A stretch of 6,755 nucleotides of DNA from Bacillota bacterium (GTDB lineage: Bacteria > Bacillota > Clostridia > Lachnospirales > Bianqueaceae). Position 1 is the first letter of the stretch; each line of letters opens with the position of its first letter. Where the stretch lies: assembly GCA_017467985.1 (NCBI GenBank), contig JAFUJY010000118.1, positions 1 through 6,755 on the forward strand. The letters run 5' to 3'. Below, one piece after another: positions 6,302 through 6,755 of the stretch. The translations under genes were made by a program, and so were the position numbers. The notes beneath the pieces were generated by a model that made no database searches, had not been told where the DNA came from, and was given only the letters and a program-made list of their open reading frames with translations.

Positions 6302-6374
6302 TGATTTTTGGTTGATTTTTTACACTAAATTACACGAATATTTCTTGAAATTTTACACTATTCGACACGAATCG
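6279..6374. repeat. Cluster of TTTACAC/ACACGAAT repeats, candidate operator array
   Basis: Three related copies are visible. On the plus strand, TTTACACTA-AATT-ACACGAAT at 6319-6339 and TTTACACTA-TTCG-ACACGAAT at 6352-6372 start 33 bp apart. On the minus strand, TTTACACGAATAT (6295-6283) lies inside the ATPase promoter. Within each plus-strand copy the ACAC half-sites are 10 bp apart, one helical turn. ATATTCGTGTAA (6283-6294) and TTACACGAATAT (6330-6341) form a perfect 12-bp inverted repeat. The 144-bp gap otherwise holds the promoter and ribosome binding site. A DNA-binding regulator is the simplest reading; its identity is unknown. Confidence 0.6.
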
Positions 6375-6388
6375 CAATGCAATGGAAA

Positions 6389-6755
6389 TTACAGCTTTAA
6401 CGGATAAAACTCTACGTCGATCTGGACGGGGGTTTCAGCGTGGAACTGAATTCGGTCCGCCTCTTGTGGGGTATAATAAGTGATGGTGGCGGCCTGCTGA
6501 CCATCATTTACAAAGAGTTCCAGGCTGTAGCGATCCATAATAAAGCGCAGTTTCAGTTGTCCGTTCTCGGGTGTAATGCTAAAGGCGCAGGTGTCATACT
6601 TGGTGGTTGGTCCGCCGCTGCAGGTGCGGTCCAGGGTGATGGTGGAGTCTGCAGGGTTATAAATGACCTGAACGGCATGTTCATCATCCGCTGCCACATC
6701 AATGGTGAGGGGCTGGAGGGTATCTTGTAGGGTAACGGTCATATCTGCCAGGCGG
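6389..6755 (-). CDS. GH32 beta-fructosidase, C-terminal fragment (runs off right edge)
   Basis: The 3' end of a glycoside hydrolase family 32 gene (sucrose, sucrose-6-phosphate or fructan hydrolase); 121 codons plus stop are in the window. The fragment matches the GH32 C-terminal beta-sandwich domain. The key signature is DRYSLELFVNDG (about 73-84 of the fragment), equivalent to the family's D-x-S-x-E-[IL]-F-x-N-[GD]-G element, followed by an alternating-strand TITYYTP stretch. The frame is open to base 6755 (R-L-A-D before the first Met at 6742), so that Met is internal, not a start. The catalytic propeller domain is outside the window, so activity and substrate cannot be judged. No signal peptide can be assessed. 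Base composition is GC-richer than the adjacent ATPase gene and like the dlgD-type gene. No clear terminator follows its stop codon. Confidence 0.8.
   Translation of the reverse strand, partial: RLADMTVTLQDTLQPLTIDVAADDEHAVQVIYNPADSTITLDRTCSGGPTTKYDTCAFSITPENGQLKLRFIMDRYSLELFVNDGQQAATITYYTPQEADRIQFHAETPVQIDVEFYPLKL

Noticed and set aside
6360..6388. Terminator for the GH32 gene
   Set aside because: The only hairpin after its stop is the 5-bp ATTCG/CGAAT pair without a following T-run; read-through into the ATPase gene is possible.

Overview
The window looks like chromosomal DNA from a Gram-positive gut-type bacterium of the Bacillota, most likely class Clostridia. Supporting signs are strong AGGAGG-type ribosome binding sites about 7 nt before each start, three sigma-A promoters that all carry a TGn extended -10, a lipoprotein solute-binding protein partnered with LplB/LplC-type sugar permeases, and long hairpin terminators. 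The family assignment is inference; nothing here fixes the genus.

Layout. (1) 1-1100: a single-gene unit with a 2,3-diketo-L-gulonate reductase-like oxidoreductase (DlgD/YiaK family), its extended -10 at the window edge and a strong intrinsic terminator. (2) 1101-4840: a three-gene sugar importer operon. It begins with a regulatory region holding a 13-bp direct repeat 21 bp apart and a strong promoter. A secreted solute-binding lipoprotein with highly biased codons follows, then a GC-rich hairpin, two CUT1-type permeases and a very long hairpin terminator. (3) 4841-6375: a second bidirectional terminator, then, on the minus strand, an AT-richer gene for an AAA_14/DUF4143-type ATPase with its own promoter. 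Repeated TTTACAC/ACACGAAT sites and a 12-bp inverted repeat lie over and upstream of that promoter. (4) 6389-6755: the 3' end of a minus-strand GH32 beta-fructosidase gene that runs off the right edge.

The genes suggest a carbohydrate-use locus. An ABC importer would bring in an oligosaccharide, powered by a shared ATPase encoded elsewhere because none is present here. A sugar-acid reductase sits beside it, and a fructan/sucrose hydrolase lies beyond an apparently foreign ATPase gene. The reductase (ascorbate/uronate-type acids) and the hydrolase (fructosides) imply different substrates, so the importer's ligand is not settled. There is no gene-free stretch over 300 bases. I see no tRNA, rRNA, CRISPR array, transposase or recognisable riboswitch. 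No convincing new biological system is present; the most unusual parts are the two regulatory regions and the ATPase cassette.
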